In this document: positions 9,149 to 18,373 of the stretch, one piece after another | Position numbering within the stretch: position 1 is the stretch's first letter | Layout: each line of letters opens with the position of its first letter | Assembly: GCF_002834385.1 (NCBI RefSeq) | Contig: NZ_PITQ01000017.1 | Location: 1 to 64,000, forward strand | Direction of reading: 5' to 3' | DNA length: 64,000 nt | From: Rahnella sp. AA | GTDB lineage: Bacteria; Pseudomonadota; Gammaproteobacteria; Enterobacterales; Enterobacteriaceae | The notes under the pieces: model-generated | Database searches by the model: none | What the model was told of the DNA's origin: nothing | Seen by the model: only the letters and a program-made list of their open reading frames with translations | Translations under genes and position numbers: made by a program

Positions 9149-9487
9149 ACCCCCTCCCGGCCTCCCCCTTCGCAGGGGGAGGAGCAAACCAAACCACTGT
9201 AATAGGGTGAAAAAGCCAATGGCCGCTTTCAGAAAGCTTGCCGGGCGAAGTGTTTCGAGACCTGTGGCTCGAAACCGAGCAAGGGAACCGCGCAGCGGCA
9301 AGTTTTCGCGGCAATAGCTGCGGTTGCTGAAACATAGCCAGCGAGCGGAGCGCGTGTTGAAAAAGCGTGGGGAAATCCAAAAGGGGAAAAGCACTTTCCC
9401 CTTTTGGTCGGTTTCGGCGCGGCGAGTTAAGTGAACACAGTTATTGAAAAACCGAAATTTACTCAGTCAGCGGCCAGCCCTCACTGC
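9149..9487 (-). repeat. right arm of the ~735-bp imperfect inverted repeat
   Basis: Reverse-complement counterpart of 8752-9118. It ends exactly at the base before the phoA stop codon. Its hairpin at 9377-9407 (CCAAAAGGGGAAA paired with TTTCCCCTTTTGG) replaces that of the other arm with compensating changes. A short unpaired spacer (9119-9148) separates the arms. Confidence 0.8.
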
Positions 9488-10918
9488 TTATTTAATATTC
9501 ATTGCTTCCCGCATGGTATAGAACAAATCCGTCTGGTCGGTCAGCCCGACGACGTTCGCGGCGTGTGGCCCGAACGCGGCGATCCGCAACTGAGTCCCGG
9601 TGTGCCCCTGCGAATCATCCTCGGAGTTCCCGTAGCTGATGGTCATCGGTGCGCCGTCTTTGGTGGTCAGTGTTTGCGTCAGGCCGGGGGCTTTGGCGTC
9701 GGTTTCAATAATCTGGCTGGAATGCGCGTGGTCGGCGGTCACAATCACCAGCGTATTGCCATCCTTGCGGGCGAATTCGAGGGCTTTCTGCACTGCTTCA
9801 TCCAGATCTACCGTCTCACCAAACTGACCACACGGATTGGCGGCGTGATCTTGCTTATCAATAGACGCACCTTCGACCTGCAGGAAGAAACCGTTCTGAT
9901 TGGTTTTCAGCAGGTCGATCGCTTTTTCAGTCATCGCGGCAAGGGTCGGGATCTCTGCGGTGCGCTGCGGATTGGCTTCGCAGGTGACGGCCGGTTTATC
10001 GATATTGCCGTGATACGTGGCTTTCGGGCCCTGCCAGCGTACCGGCATGTTGCCATCGGCGAATAAGCCCAGCAGCGGTTTTTTCTGGTCGGCCTGCGTG
10101 ATGGCGCTGAGCTGGCCGGCGTTTTCTACCCACACATAACCCTGAGCCAGTGCCTGGTCTTTCAGGGATTTACCGCTGAATTCCCCGGCTTTCGCCAGCT
10201 GACTGAAGGATTTTTTGCCACCGCCCAGTGTGACGTCGGCGCGGGCCTGCAACAGCTGTTCAGTGATGGAACCGCGTCCGCCATTTTCCAGCGCGTTGCT
10301 GGCGCACTTCTCCGCCGTTTCTTCCGGGCCATAGCATTTACGCGACGTGACATGCGCGATTTGGGCGGCTGGTGTCGCGTCCTGCAATTCGGCGGTGGAG
10401 ACGTTGCCGGTCGCCTTGCCTGCGGCTTTGGCGATCTCAAGAATGGTCTGGTGATCTTTACCGTTTACGTCCACGCCGATGGCGCCGTTATAGCTTTTTA
10501 CGCCGGTCGTCCAGGCCGTGGCCGACGCGGCAGAATCCGTCACGTAACTTGGCTTTTGAGTCTTTTTATCCAGAGAATAATGTGTGTACTGACCGGTCAG
10601 CGGCAGGGCATCGATACCTTTGAAATAGCCGCCTGCGCCTTCGGCATAATTTCGTGCGGAGGTGATTTCTGAATCGCCCATTCCGTCACCAATCAGCAGG
10701 ATCACGTTCTTCACCGTTTTGTCCGAAAGCGACGCTTTCAGCGCTGCCGTCTGATCACCGCTCAGACGACGTGCGCCGCCCGGCTCAGTCAGCACGCCTT
10801 TCGCGGCGCGGTCTGTCAGGGCATCCGGCTGAGCGGCAAAAGCGCTGGCGGAAGCAGAAACCAGCAGGGCGGCAGAGAGGGCGCGGGCCAGCAGAGAGAG
10901 AGGTTGTTGCATTGTCAA
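9488..10918 (-). CDS. phoA: periplasmic alkaline phosphatase
   Basis: Hydrolyses phosphate monoesters in the periplasm during phosphate starvation. The 476-residue precursor has a Sec signal peptide ending near ASASAFA. The catalytic motif is DSAAS with the nucleophile at Ser129 and the metal-binding GDGMGD at 77-82 (Asp78 equivalent to mature Asp51 of E. coli); [11 protein letters not shown] near the C-terminal third supplies zinc ligands. Cysteines for the disulfides are present (for example [15 protein letters not shown]). Monocistronic, and preceded by a Pho box. Its stop codon directly abuts the large inverted repeat, which probably also provides transcript-end hairpins. Confidence 0.97.
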   Translation of the reverse strand: MTMQQPLSLLARALSAALLVSASASAFAAQPDALTDRAAKGVLTEPGGARRLSGDQTAALKASLSDKTVKNVILLIGDGMGDSEITSARNYAEGAGGYFKGIDALPLTGQYTHYSLDKKTQKPSYVTDSAASATAWTTGVKSYNGAIGVDVNGKDHQTILEIAKAAGKATGNVSTAELQDATPAAQIAHVTSRKCYGPEETAEKCASNALENGGRGSITEQLLQARADVTLGGGKKSFSQLAKAGEFSGKSLKDQALAQGYVWVENAGQLSAITQADQKKPLLGLFADGNMPVRWQGPKATYHGNIDKPAVTCEANPQRTAEIPTLAAMTEKAIDLLKTNQNGFFLQVEGASIDKQDHAANPCGQFGETVDLDEAVQKALEFARKDGNTLVIVTADHAHSSQIIETDAKAPGLTQTLTTKDGAPMTISYGNSEDDSQGHTGTQLRIAAFGPHAANVVGLTDQTDLFYTMREAMNIK

Positions 10919-10995
10919 AACTCCTTTTCATAAACCGTCAGAAATAAAAATACACATATGGATATTTTTTGTTACTGAAAGGTTAGGCGGGAGTT

Positions 10996-11013
10996 GTGAC
11001 GTTTTAATGACAG
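10996..11013 (-). promoter_or_regulatory. Pho box upstream of phoA
   Basis: On the minus strand the site reads CTGTCATTAAAACGTCAC, a close match to the PhoB consensus of two CTGTCAT-like repeats 11 bases apart, 78 bases upstream of the phoA start codon. Confidence 0.8.
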
Positions 11014-11040
11014 CAAGGACGATATGACGGCCGGCCTGCA

Positions 11041-11940
11041 CTATTCCATTTCTCCGTCAGCCCGGTCTCTTTCATCGAAATTTCTCCGGTACTGGCTGGG
11101 ACTGACGGACAAATGTTTGCGGAAAATCCGTGAAAAATAGAGCTGATCTTCATAACCCACTGTTTCGGCAATTTTGGCAATCGGCTGCTGGCTGACCTGC
11201 AATAACGATTTGGCGCGGTTAATCCGTTGTTCCTCACGCCAGCACAGGATCGTCGTATTCAGTTCCTGCCTGAACAGATGCGCCAGCCGCGAAGGCGAAA
11301 GGTAGACGCGTTGCGCGAGTTCTTCGATTTTGATGTCGCTGTCCAGATGCTCGTTGAGGTACTGGCAAACCTGGTGGATCCGCGGGTCACGCTGATGGGT
11401 GTTGTGGATCGGCAATAACTGCTGGCAGTGCAGAAGCAGTTTTTCCAGCGCGTTCATCGCCAGCGCTTCGGAAAGCGGGCTGCCGCAATCGCTGTAGGTC
11501 AGGATGGATTTAAACAGGCTGACCACTTCATCCACTTTTTCCTGCGACGGCAGGGTAAGCTGGCCGATAGCGCAGCCCGTGTCGTGCCAGTTCAGCCAGT
11601 CAATCCAGTAACCGCGCGGGCGAAAATACACCCACAGATGATCCCAGCTGTCACTATGATTTGCCCGTCCGTAGTAATGTGGAATTCCGGGCGGGAACAG
11701 CAGCAAGTCACCCGCGTGGCAGGCACGGCGATCGTTGCCGGAGGTGATATCGCCCTGTCCGTTAAGCGTCAGGTTAATGATGTAACCTTTCATGCCGTTC
11801 GGGCGGTTGATGAAATAATCCAGCGCACTGTCGGTAGTGATGGGGGTGAAACCGGCGACCAGATAGGCCTGAAAACTGAATTTTTTCATCAGCGGCGAGT
11901 AATGCAGAAAATCAAAATTGTCCGGGTTCTGGTCCATCAT
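11041..11940 (-). CDS. AraC-type regulator, close to arabinose AraC
   Basis: 299-residue transcription factor with an N-terminal sugar-binding cupin (about 20-175; LVAGFTPI, GMKGYIINLTLNGQG, LLFPPGIPHYYGR) and two HTH motifs at the C-terminus (about 185-285). It resembles E. coli AraC itself along its length, including the recognition helix LSPSRLAHLFRQ and the second motif DQLYFSRIFRK. It is the last gene of a permease-galactosidase-regulator operon, and the operon promoter carries an araI-like site. Likely an arabinose- or galactoside-responsive activator of this operon. The genuine araC would be expected next to araBAD elsewhere. Confidence 0.88.
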   Translation of the reverse strand: MMDQNPDNFDFLHYSPLMKKFSFQAYLVAGFTPITTDSALDYFINRPNGMKGYIINLTLNGQGDITSGNDRRACHAGDLLLFPPGIPHYYGRANHSDSWDHLWVYFRPRGYWIDWLNWHDTGCAIGQLTLPSQEKVDEVVSLFKSILTYSDCGSPLSEALAMNALEKLLLHCQQLLPIHNTHQRDPRIHQVCQYLNEHLDSDIKIEELAQRVYLSPSRLAHLFRQELNTTILCWREEQRINRAKSLLQVSQQPIAKIAETVGYEDQLYFSRIFRKHLSVSPSQYRRNFDERDRADGEME

Positions 11941-12013
11941 GGCGCTGTCCTGATATTCGATGCATCAATACTAGCCGCCGTACTGATTATTACCTGCGCG
12001 ACGGCGGGTGAGT

Positions 12014-14014
12014 TTATCCGGCGATAATCGCCACGCCCCACGGCGCAAGTACCAGCGGCTGCCCGTGCACAGACGTGCCGCCGATCAGCTCTTCTCCGCA
12101 CAGTGCGTCTTCGACGGTCAGCGCACACGCTGAATAATTCAGATAATAGCGGACACGCTGCCCGGCCTGATTGACGCCCCCGCGTACGATCAGCGGGAAA
12201 GTCTGCTGGCTCATTCTGGCACTGAGCGGCAGGCCGGTGGTCAGGCGGGCAACGAGCTGCCTGATCAGTGAGATTTCTGGCAGAAAGCCAACGTACATCG
12301 CTTTGCCACGTCCGAAATCGTGCTCGGTAATGGCGGCGTATTCGCCCCATACCGGATGGTCATAACGCGCCAAAACCTGCGCGCCCTGCGGTTTCAGCAG
12401 TTCCATCCAGGTTGAAACCTGCGCATTTTGAACGTCGAGTTCCAGCCGTTCTGAAGTGATTTGTGTACCGTGGGGAAGCACGAACTGGTTATACGTTACG
12501 CCGCAGCATTCATGCAAAATGCCCGGTTGTGCACCATGACGAACCTGCACATTTTCATCACTGAAGCCGGATTTAAAGCCGATCATCGCCCGGCCACCGC
12601 CTTCCACATAAGCGCTGATGCGCCGGAGCAGGTCGTCACTGGCGGCGTACAGCGCCGGGACGATCAGCAACTTATAGCGCCCGGGATTGGCCGGGAGATC
12701 GGCGATGATGTCGGCAGAAATGTTCTCTTCATAAAGCGCGTCGTGAAACTGGCGGAAAATATCGTTGTACAGATTGGTGCTGACACCTTCGGGTTTAAAC
12801 CAGTTCAGCGCGTCCATCGCTTCATTGCTGATAAGAATGGCGACGTCATTTTCGATTTTTAAATCCATAAGCCGGGGCGACAGCCTGGCAAAGTCGGCAC
12901 CGATGGTTTTGGCTTCGTTATACGTTGGGTTCGGCGCAAAATCATGGCTGAGCAGGCCCTTCCAGTAAGTCTCAAACGAATTGTGAATCGAATGCCAGTG
13001 CCAGTATGAAAGCAGCGTTGCGCCGTGCGCCAGATGGCTGAAAGCCTGCAAGCGCAACTGGCCGGGGAAGGGCACCCACTGGGCAAAACCCTGCGCCTGT
13101 GTTTCCATCACATAATAATTCTGCCCGTGCTTCATACCGCGTGCGATGGCGCCGCCGAAAGCAATCTCCTTACCGGTCAGCTGTTCCTGTGACGGGTGAT
13201 AAATATCGACACTTGCCATGGTCATCGCTTTGGCTGCTGCGAAATGATCCACGCGCGGCTGCACGCCAAAAGAATAACCGCGCCATTCGAAATCGAAATT
13301 CTGCGTCACGAACTGATGGGGCTGACGGTATTCATTGACCAGCGCCGCCTGCCATGCCAGATATTCCGTGACGCACTGGCGCTGAAAGCGGGAGAACGCA
13401 CAGCCGAGGCTGGCGTTAATAGTCGCTTCGGGCGGCGGGAAATCCCGCCAGTCGTCAATTCTGTTACTCCAGTAGTTGAGACCAAACGCCTGATTCATGG
13501 CATTAATATCAGCAAACTGTTCCTGCATACCGGCCACAAATTTCTGCTTCATTTCCGGGCCGCAATTATCGTAATGCTTGGTTTCGTTATCCACCTGATA
13601 ACCAATAATCGCCGGATGATTTTTGACATGGCTGAGCAGAACCCGAATGATATTTTCGGCATGACGCCGGAAATCGGGATTCACAATATCCATGATCTGG
13701 CGGCGGCCATATTTCTGCTGGCCTTCCGGCGTGGTGACCATAATTTCCGGGTATTTACGCGCCAGCCACGCCGGAATAGCATACGTCGGTGTGCCGATAA
13801 TCACTGCTATCCCCGCCTGATGCATGGCATCAAGCACGCGGTCGATATGACGGAAATTATACTGACCTTCTGCGGGTTCCAGCGTACTCCAGGTGGATTC
13901 GGCAATACGCACGACATTAATACCGGCGTCGAGCATCATCGCGATATCTTTTTCCAGACGCTCAACTGGCATATATTCATCGTAATATGCCACGCCATAA
14001 TAAAGTTTATTCAT
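12014..14014 (-). CDS. GH42 beta-galactosidase
   Basis: Cytoplasmic glycoside hydrolase of family 42, 666 residues. It has the (beta/alpha)8 barrel start YYGVAYYDEYMP, the acid/base Glu144 in GYQVDNE, the nucleophile Glu304 in YVMETQ, then the trimerisation domain (about 390-600) and a small beta domain. GH42 enzymes release galactose from short beta-galactosides, and some also take alpha-L-arabinopyranosides. The GH42 gene follows a LacY-like permease by 16 bases and is followed by an AraC-type regulator, so it cleaves an imported disaccharide or oligosaccharide. It is unrelated to GH2 LacZ. Exact substrate unknown. Confidence 0.93.
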   Translation of the reverse strand: MNKLYYGVAYYDEYMPVERLEKDIAMMLDAGINVVRIAESTWSTLEPAEGQYNFRHIDRVLDAMHQAGIAVIIGTPTYAIPAWLARKYPEIMVTTPEGQQKYGRRQIMDIVNPDFRRHAENIIRVLLSHVKNHPAIIGYQVDNETKHYDNCGPEMKQKFVAGMQEQFADINAMNQAFGLNYWSNRIDDWRDFPPPEATINASLGCAFSRFQRQCVTEYLAWQAALVNEYRQPHQFVTQNFDFEWRGYSFGVQPRVDHFAAAKAMTMASVDIYHPSQEQLTGKEIAFGGAIARGMKHGQNYYVMETQAQGFAQWVPFPGQLRLQAFSHLAHGATLLSYWHWHSIHNSFETYWKGLLSHDFAPNPTYNEAKTIGADFARLSPRLMDLKIENDVAILISNEAMDALNWFKPEGVSTNLYNDIFRQFHDALYEENISADIIADLPANPGRYKLLIVPALYAASDDLLRRISAYVEGGGRAMIGFKSGFSDENVQVRHGAQPGILHECCGVTYNQFVLPHGTQITSERLELDVQNAQVSTWMELLKPQGAQVLARYDHPVWGEYAAITEHDFGRGKAMYVGFLPEISLIRQLVARLTTGLPLSARMSQQTFPLIVRGGVNQAGQRVRYYLNYSACALTVEDALCGEELIGGTSVHGQPLVLAPWGVAIIAG

Positions 14015-14030
14015 GTCGGACTCCTCTTAT

Positions 14031-15263
14031 TCAGCCTGAAACGGCTTCCTGCGGTAAACGCTGACGCACCGGTGACAGCGTAAAGAATGAAAGTAAAGTA
14101 AAGCCCAGCGCAATCAGGCCGAGAATGATATAGGTGTCGCGGAAATCCAGCGTGTTATACATATGCCCGACGGTGCCGGAGAGAAATATGGCGCTGAACT
14201 GTTTGGAAAACTGGAAACCAATTAAATACACCGTGGCAGAAATATACGCCGGGAAATTTGCAGAGATATATTTAAGACCGGATACCAGGAAGACAGAACT
14301 TTCAAAACCGTGCAGCATTTTGATCGCACTGATACTCAACGGGCCGGTGGCGTACGCTGAGCCAATAATGCGGATACTCATGATCATTCCGCAATATAAC
14401 AGGGCATTTTTCGGGCCGATTTTATTCACGAACCACGGGGCGAAGAACATGACCACGGCATCAAGGAATATCTGTGCGGTATAGAGATACCCGAAGGCTG
14501 CGGCCCCCTCGGCTTTGCTGGCAAAAAAACGGCTGTAATAAATCGCGAACTGCTGGTCATAGGTTTCATAGACTGCACCAACGCCGACCATGTACACCGC
14601 GAAGAACCAGAACCGGCGGGTTTTCAGTAATTCCATCACATCCTTGCGGGTGATGATGGCTTTACCTTCTGCCTGCGCCGGGCAGGTACTGTCGTGTTTG
14701 GGATCCGTCATGAAGACCACAAACAGCAGGAATACCCCGGCCAGGCTGGCCATCCAGAAAATATAATCCTGATTAATGCCGTACAGTTCACCGGCTAAAA
14801 ACGTACCGAATGCCGCGCCAAGCCCGCCAAACATACGCGCCCGGCCAAACTCAAAACCGGTCATGCGGCTGACTTTATCAATATAGGCTTCGCATACGCC
14901 GCAGCCCGCGCCGAAAGCAAACCCGATATAAATACCGCCCGCCAGTGCGCCGGCAATGACGTTATATTTCATCAGCGGCGCGAAAATATAAATCCAGTAA
15001 GGCGCGAACAGCACCATAATAATCGCCAGCATCCACATCAGGTTTTTGCGGAACTTTAATTTATCGGAAATAAACCCAAAAACGGGTTGAATACACACAG
15101 AAACAATAGCGGTAAAGGAATAAACCAGCCCGACGTCGCTGTAACTGACGCCGATGGTGTCCGTGAGCCATAAAGACAAATAGGGGTAACAGGCTCCCCA
15201 GCAAATAAAAAAGAAGAAAAAGAACAAACAACACATCAGATAATTTCTGTTCAACCTGGCCAT
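14031..15263 (-). CDS. LacY-type oligosaccharide:H+ symporter
   Basis: 12-TM permease (410 aa) of the OHS family with LacY, RafB and CscB. The LacY functional residues are present at near-identical positions: Glu125 and Arg143 (sugar-binding Glu126/Arg144), Arg298, His318 and Glu321 (proton-coupling Arg302/His322/Glu325) in LHGFE. The sequence CEAYIDKVSR also mirrors LacY. First gene of the operon with the GH42 enzyme and the AraC-type regulator. It should import a galactoside or galactose-containing oligosaccharide with a proton. Substrate specificity cannot be read from sequence alone. Confidence 0.92.
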   Translation of the reverse strand: MARLNRNYLMCCLFFFFFFICWGACYPYLSLWLTDTIGVSYSDVGLVYSFTAIVSVCIQPVFGFISDKLKFRKNLMWMLAIIMVLFAPYWIYIFAPLMKYNVIAGALAGGIYIGFAFGAGCGVCEAYIDKVSRMTGFEFGRARMFGGLGAAFGTFLAGELYGINQDYIFWMASLAGVFLLFVVFMTDPKHDSTCPAQAEGKAIITRKDVMELLKTRRFWFFAVYMVGVGAVYETYDQQFAIYYSRFFASKAEGAAAFGYLYTAQIFLDAVVMFFAPWFVNKIGPKNALLYCGMIMSIRIIGSAYATGPLSISAIKMLHGFESSVFLVSGLKYISANFPAYISATVYLIGFQFSKQFSAIFLSGTVGHMYNTLDFRDTYIILGLIALGFTLLSFFTLSPVRQRLPQEAVSG

Positions 15264-15328
15264 AAACGTTCTCCGTTATTCTCGTTATTGACTGCCCGTC
15301 GTTGCAGGGTGCAGACAGCATGAAGAAT

Positions 15329-15421
15329 AAAATACGCAGAGACGCGAAAATGCATGAGGGGGGATCCGCTGCCAGCATGAAAAAATCTGCTACCGGAAGG
15401 GGAAGTGTGATGGGTGTCGCA
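15329..15421 (-). promoter_or_regulatory. araBAD-like promoter: CRP site, araI1-araI2, -10
   Basis: Upstream of the permease gene, reading the minus strand. A CRP-like site sits at 15406-15421 (TGTGA-6-TCGCA on the plus strand). A half-site at 15376-15392 (TAGCAGATTTTTTCATG) resembles araI1. After 4 bases comes CAGCGGATCCCCCCTCA at 15355-15371, resembling araI2. Seventeen bases after the end of the -35-like region there is TATTTT at 15329-15334. All spacings equal those of E. coli araBAD as I remember them. The site fits the AraC-like regulator of the same operon. Confidence 0.6.
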
Positions 15422-15436
15422 GGTGGGGAGACGGTT

Positions 15437-15453
15437 CCTCACTGGCAGTGAGG
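15437..15453. promoter_or_regulatory. 17-bp perfect palindrome
   Basis: CCTCACTGGCAGTGAGG, about 180 bases upstream of the permease gene and 100 bases beyond the erfK terminator. It could be an operator or a small hairpin; no regulator is assigned. Confidence 0.4.
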
Positions 15454-15500
15454 TGCTGTCGCGGACCGAAATACTCTCTGTCCGGCCCTGAAAAAATTCC

Positions 15501-15533
15501 AAAAAAAAGCCCCGAAACATTTTCGGGGCTTTC
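15501..15533 (-). terminator. terminator of erfK
   Basis: AAAGCCCCGAAA / TTTCGGGGCTTT stem followed, on the minus strand, by eight T, 20 bases after the erfK stop codon. Confidence 0.88.
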
Positions 15534-15554
15534 TGTATCAGATATCGGTGAGCG

Positions 15555-16475
15555 TTAGTTGATCTGCACCGGCATACCCGCACGCATCTCGATCGCGCGC
15601 TGAACCACAGCCTGGTTAACAGCCGGAGACGATGCAACGGTACTGGCGCTGCCGGTCAGGGTGATTGGCAGCGGTTGCTGGGAATCAAACTCTTCCTGAT
15701 TAGAAGACAGCGGGTTGTGGATCTCAATGTAACGTTTACCGTCTGGCTCAACGGTCGCTTTCACCGGTTCGTTAATGAACTGAACGCGGGTATCTTGCGG
15801 CACGTTGTCAAACAACCATTTAATATCCGCATCACGCAGACGGACACAACCGTGGCTTACGCGCAGGCCGATACCAAAGTTAGCATTGGTACCGTGAACG
15901 GCATACAGACGGCCTACATATAAAGCGTACAGACCCATCGGGTTGTCCGGGCCTGCCGGGAATACGGCTGGCAGGAATTCGCCACGCGAAGCATATTCTT
16001 CATGCATTTTTGCCGTTGGCGTCCAGGTAGGGCCCGCTTTTTTACGCTGAACGGTAGTGACCCAGTTCATCGGGGTGTCTTTACCCAACTCGCCGATACC
16101 GATTGGCAACACGACAACAGTATTGGTGCCTTTCGGGTAGTAATACAGACGCATCTCAGCGCTGTTGATCACGATGCCTTCGTGCGGAGTCTCCGGCAAG
16201 ATCAGTTGATGAGGTATGGTCAGCACGGTACCCGGAGTTGGCAGGAACGGGTCAACGCCAGGGTTAGCTTCGAGCATGTTGCTCAAACCCATCTGGTATT
16301 GCGCTGCAAAATGTTCCAGCGGCAGGCTGCTGCCCTGCGGAACAGTAACTGTGATGTTTTCACCGACCAGACGACCGTTGTTGGCCGGAAGAGGGTAGAC
16401 CACAGCAAATGATGCCTGGCTATATGCAGCAACTGCCAAAACCAGGGTAAGGATTGCGCGAATGCTCATTTTCAT
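15555..16475 (-). CDS. erfK: L,D-transpeptidase ErfK (LdtA)
   Basis: Periplasmic YkuD-family enzyme that attaches Braun lipoprotein to peptidoglycan. A signal peptide (ending YSQASFA) is followed by a LysM-like segment ([19 protein letters not shown]) and the catalytic YkuD domain with HGT and SHGCVRLR; the nucleophile is Cys210 if translation starts at 16475. The sequence follows E. coli ErfK more closely than YbiS, YcfS or YnhG ([24 protein letters not shown]). An in-frame ATG 24 bases upstream and another 6 bases downstream exist; the signal peptide favours 16475 or 16469. Monocistronic, with its own terminator. Confidence 0.9.
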   Translation of the reverse strand: MKMSIRAILTLVLAVAAYSQASFAVVYPLPANNGRLVGENITVTVPQGSSLPLEHFAAQYQMGLSNMLEANPGVDPFLPTPGTVLTIPHQLILPETPHEGIVINSAEMRLYYYPKGTNTVVVLPIGIGELGKDTPMNWVTTVQRKKAGPTWTPTAKMHEEYASRGEFLPAVFPAGPDNPMGLYALYVGRLYAVHGTNANFGIGLRVSHGCVRLRDADIKWLFDNVPQDTRVQFINEPVKATVEPDGKRYIEIHNPLSSNQEEFDSQQPLPITLTGSASTVASSPAVNQAVVQRAIEMRAGMPVQIN

Positions 16476-16739
16476 ATTTTCGTTGGTCGTTAATGCCACA
16501 ACTGGCAGTTTTTGTCAGGATGTTGATTCCCCCCGACCTGTTCAAACCGGCCGGAGGAATAGTGTACTTGCACATAGCACTTGAAAGGGACTCTGGATGT
16601 GTAACGAATCGCATTTCAGGGCCGCTAATTATAAGGATTTATTTCTAACAGGCCAAAGCTTTCTCATCTTGTTAGAAAAGTTCCCTGCTACAACCGCATT
16701 TTTTGCGGCAGCCTGCACAGTTTCACCACAATGTTGCCC

Positions 16740-18293
16740 TCATTTACGGCAAAACGGCACCATGACCAGGGCGGCGATGAACATCCACGCCATGACCTGG
16801 AAGATATCATTGAACGCCAGCGTCAGGGATTGCGCCGCCACTTTTGCCCCGAACAGACCTTTCGCCATCATCAATGCGTGCGCGGTATCCGGCGTCAGGT
16901 GGCCAATTTTTTGTGCCAGTGATCCAATCACATCCTGCGCAGAGTCGCCGTATTGCCCAAGGCTTTCACCGAAACGCGCTGCGTGAACGCGTGTCCAGTC
17001 CTGCAACCAGGTGTTGACGGTCGCAATGCCGATAGCCCCGCCGAGGTTTCGCATCAGGTTAAACAGCCCCGACGCATAGCGCAGTTCCGGACCCTGAAAG
17101 GCGGTCAGCGCCATGTTCACGCTGGGCACGATACACAACATAATGAATAAACCCCGCACCACCTGCGGCCAGAAAAATTGTTCTGCGCCCCAGTAAGGTG
17201 TGACGGCGGTGGTCAGCCATAAACTTAGCGCGAAACCCGATAACCCCACGGTGATTAATATCCGGCGATCGACACGATTGATCAGGCGGGCGGCGATAAT
17301 GGTGCTGAAGAACTGCCCGACGCCGACAACAAACACCGTGGTCCCAATCTCAAGGCTGTTGAAATCGCGGATACGGCCCAGAAAAACCGGCGTCAGATAA
17401 GTTGAGGCGTACAAACCAAAACCGACAACCAGATTGAATAAACAGGCAAAGGTAAAGGTCGGATCACGAAAGGGGGTCAGGCGCACAATCGGGTTTTTGG
17501 AATAGAAAGAACGTTCGAGAAACAAGGCAAACGCCACCAGAGAAAACCAGGCGGAAATCTGGATTTGCGGATCGCTGAACCAGTTTTTGCGTGGGCCTTC
17601 TTCGAGCACGTATTCCAGACAACCCAGCGCTATCGCCATCGACAATAAGTGCACCCAGTCGATGCGTCTGAGCATCGAAAAATCGGCGCTATCAACATGA
17701 ATAAACAGCACCGCACCGGTGGCGACCAGAATACCCGGCAGGATATTGATGAAGAAAATCCATCGCCAGTCGAGTAATTGTGTTACCACGCCGCCGACGG
17801 TCGGGCCGAGCGTGGGTGCCAGCACGCTGACCATGCCAAGGATCGCCGGGATGAGCGCCTGCTGTTTGCCCTGAAACATGGCGAAGCCGGTGGCGAAAAC
17901 CGTCGGCACCATCGCACCGCCGGTAAACCCCTGCAACGCGCGGAAGAAGATCATTGACTCAATGTTCCACGACAATCCGCAACCGATGCTGCTGAGGGTG
18001 AATAACGCGGCGGAAGCGCTGAACAGCCAGCGGGTGGACAGCGCCTGCGTCAGGAATGCGGAGAACGGGATCATCACCAGTTCAGCGATCAGATAGGAGG
18101 TTTGCACCCAGCTGATTTCGTCTGGCCCGGCAGAGAGCCCGGCCTGTACGTCGTTGAGCGAGGCGGCGACGATCTGGATGTCGATCAGCGCCAGAAACAT
18201 GCCAAAGGCCATAATGCTGAAAATCAGAAACTTACGTGATGTCGGGTAATCCGCTGGCGAAAGCGTTGCGGGGTGATTCAGGGTGGCTGACAT
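16740..18293 (-). CDS. DHA2-family MFS drug exporter
   Basis: 517-residue, 14-TM exporter related to EmrB. TM1 contains LALIDIQIVAASL, and motif C (LGPTVGGVVTQLLDW) is present. It is transcribed divergently from a HlyD-type adaptor with only 80 bases between, in which two palindromic operators lie; a TetR-type gene follows the adaptor. Together these form an EmrAB-like pump without a dedicated outer-membrane factor, so it probably uses TolC. It is clearly distinct in sequence from the DHA2 protein encoded at 2.0-3.6 kb. Substrate unknown. Confidence 0.9.
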   Translation of the reverse strand: MSATLNHPATLSPADYPTSRKFLIFSIMAFGMFLALIDIQIVAASLNDVQAGLSAGPDEISWVQTSYLIAELVMIPFSAFLTQALSTRWLFSASAALFTLSSIGCGLSWNIESMIFFRALQGFTGGAMVPTVFATGFAMFQGKQQALIPAILGMVSVLAPTLGPTVGGVVTQLLDWRWIFFINILPGILVATGAVLFIHVDSADFSMLRRIDWVHLLSMAIALGCLEYVLEEGPRKNWFSDPQIQISAWFSLVAFALFLERSFYSKNPIVRLTPFRDPTFTFACLFNLVVGFGLYASTYLTPVFLGRIRDFNSLEIGTTVFVVGVGQFFSTIIAARLINRVDRRILITVGLSGFALSLWLTTAVTPYWGAEQFFWPQVVRGLFIMLCIVPSVNMALTAFQGPELRYASGLFNLMRNLGGAIGIATVNTWLQDWTRVHAARFGESLGQYGDSAQDVIGSLAQKIGHLTPDTAHALMMAKGLFGAKVAAQSLTLAFNDIFQVMAWMFIAALVMVPFCRK

Positions 18294-18318
18294 TTTTGTG
18301 ATATCCCGGGACTTGTTT

Positions 18319-18354
18319 ATATGATGATCATCATATTAATATGATAACCATCAT
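18319..18354. promoter_or_regulatory. two adjacent palindromic operators, TetR candidates
   Basis: ATATGATGATCATCATAT at 18319-18336 is a perfect 18-bp palindrome. A second, imperfect copy (ATATGATAACCATCAT) begins at 18339. They fill the space between the divergent exporter and adaptor genes, so one repressor could control both. The likely ligand-binding regulator is the TetR protein encoded at 19537-20142. Confidence 0.65.
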
Positions 18355-18373
18355 GCAATGATTGGAATGAAAA

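Larger units (their letters stand above)
8600..9487. other. 888-bp gene-free stretch filled by an inverted repeat
   Basis: Between cioA and the phoA stop. Bases 8600-8751 hold the AT-rich upstream region of the cio operon. Bases 8752-9487 are occupied by the large inverted repeat described separately. Open frames inside it overlap hairpins, have no ribosome site and resemble nothing, so I do not call genes here. Confidence 0.8.

Noticed and set aside
8801-9394. several open frames inside the large inverted repeat
   Set aside because: They lie across hairpins, differ between the two arms and lack ribosome sites.
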